From assembly GCA_031260015.1 (NCBI GenBank), contig JAIRKR010000062.1:1-24117 (forward strand): a DNA stretch of 24,117 bases, in the 5' to 3' direction. Source of the stretch: Puniceicoccales bacterium. GTDB lineage: Bacteria; Verrucomicrobiota; Verrucomicrobiia; Opitutales; UBA9783. Position numbers and translations under genes: made by a program. Numbering within the stretch: position 1 is the first letter of the stretch; the number at the start of each line of letters is the position of its first letter. Positions 24,039 to 24,117 of this stretch are shown piece by piece. The notes under the pieces are model-generated. The model worked only from the letters and a program-made list of their open reading frames with translations. It was not told the DNA's origin and ran no database searches.

Positions 24039-24117
24039 TAAGCGCTTAGCTGCCGATGGCATTTCGGAGCTGGGGGAGTCCAGTCAACGGTTGGGATCCG
24101 GTCAAAAACCGGGGACG
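24038..24117 (+). other. GC-rich, structured 5' portion of an unidentified transcript
   Basis: Downstream of the promoter and repeat the sequence becomes clearly more GC-rich than the rest of the window. It contains a 12-bp perfect palindrome CTAAGCGCTTAG (24038-24049) and a hairpin CCGGT-CAAAA-ACCGG (24098-24112). This is what the start of a stable RNA gene looks like. A loose resemblance to the 5' part of A-type RNase P RNA (GAGCTG, then CAGTC-ACGGTT) was noted, but the conserved GAGGAAAGTCC block would lie outside the window, so the identity is open. Confidence 0.35.

Noticed and set aside
24060..24117. Firm call of rnpB at the right edge
   Set aside because: Only a loose similarity to the 5' part is visible and the diagnostic conserved block would fall outside the window.

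Overview
The window is a gene-dense, AT-rich bacterial chromosome segment. It shows no insertion sequence, phage gene or CRISPR array. Gene content points to a flagellated Gram-negative bacterium that probably has a type III secretion system (T3SS) and lives with a host: FlhF, a PseC-like pseudaminic-acid aminotransferase, a CesT-type secretion chaperone with a large cargo candidate, a Mip-like FKBP, and an AsmA-like envelope protein. GltX has a short Glu-tRNA synthetase architecture that I associate with Verrucomicrobiota (Opitutae-like). That placement is an inference from memory, not a search.

Layout. (1) 1-7195, plus strand: an envelope operon with the 3' end of an ABC ATPase, an ABC-2 permease, a GldG-family protein, a DUF4340 protein and an AsmA-like protein. 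The genes overlap or are spaced by a few bases. (2) 7261-8946: tRNA-Ala(CGC), a hairpin-rich spacer and lysS. (3) 12547-9199, minus strand: a three-gene phosphorelay operon (small histidine kinase, single-domain response regulator, large REC-PAS-PAS-kinase with a decayed C-terminal receiver), with 4-base stop/start overlaps. (4) 12663-15707, plus strand, divergent from the kinases: a CesT-like chaperone and an 876-residue candidate secreted protein with a 40-residue tandem repeat. (5) 15978-16886: Mip-like FKBP prolyl isomerase with a clear terminator, then a convergent small unknown gene (17537-17133). (6) 17759-22405: glyS, pseC, gltX and rsmD. (7) 23481-22471, minus strand: flhF, divergent from an unannotated gene for the 4.5S signal recognition particle RNA (ffs, about 23622-23724). 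(8) 23725-24117: gene-free, with a hairpin plus T-tract, a near-consensus promoter, a five-copy 8-bp tandem repeat, a 12-bp palindrome and a GC-rich tail that may begin another structured RNA.

How the parts may work together. The phosphorelay and the chaperone/cargo pair share one short divergent control region with a 10-bp palindrome, so a regulatory link between environmental sensing and secretion is plausible but unproven. FlhF and PseC both point to a polar, possibly glycosylated flagellum. Several genes lack a Shine-Dalgarno sequence, and near-consensus promoters sit so close to their start codons that leaderless or near-leaderless mRNAs are likely. The most unusual items are the chaperone/effector pair, the FlhF with eroded GTPase motifs next to the SRP RNA gene, and the repeat-bearing leader at the right edge.
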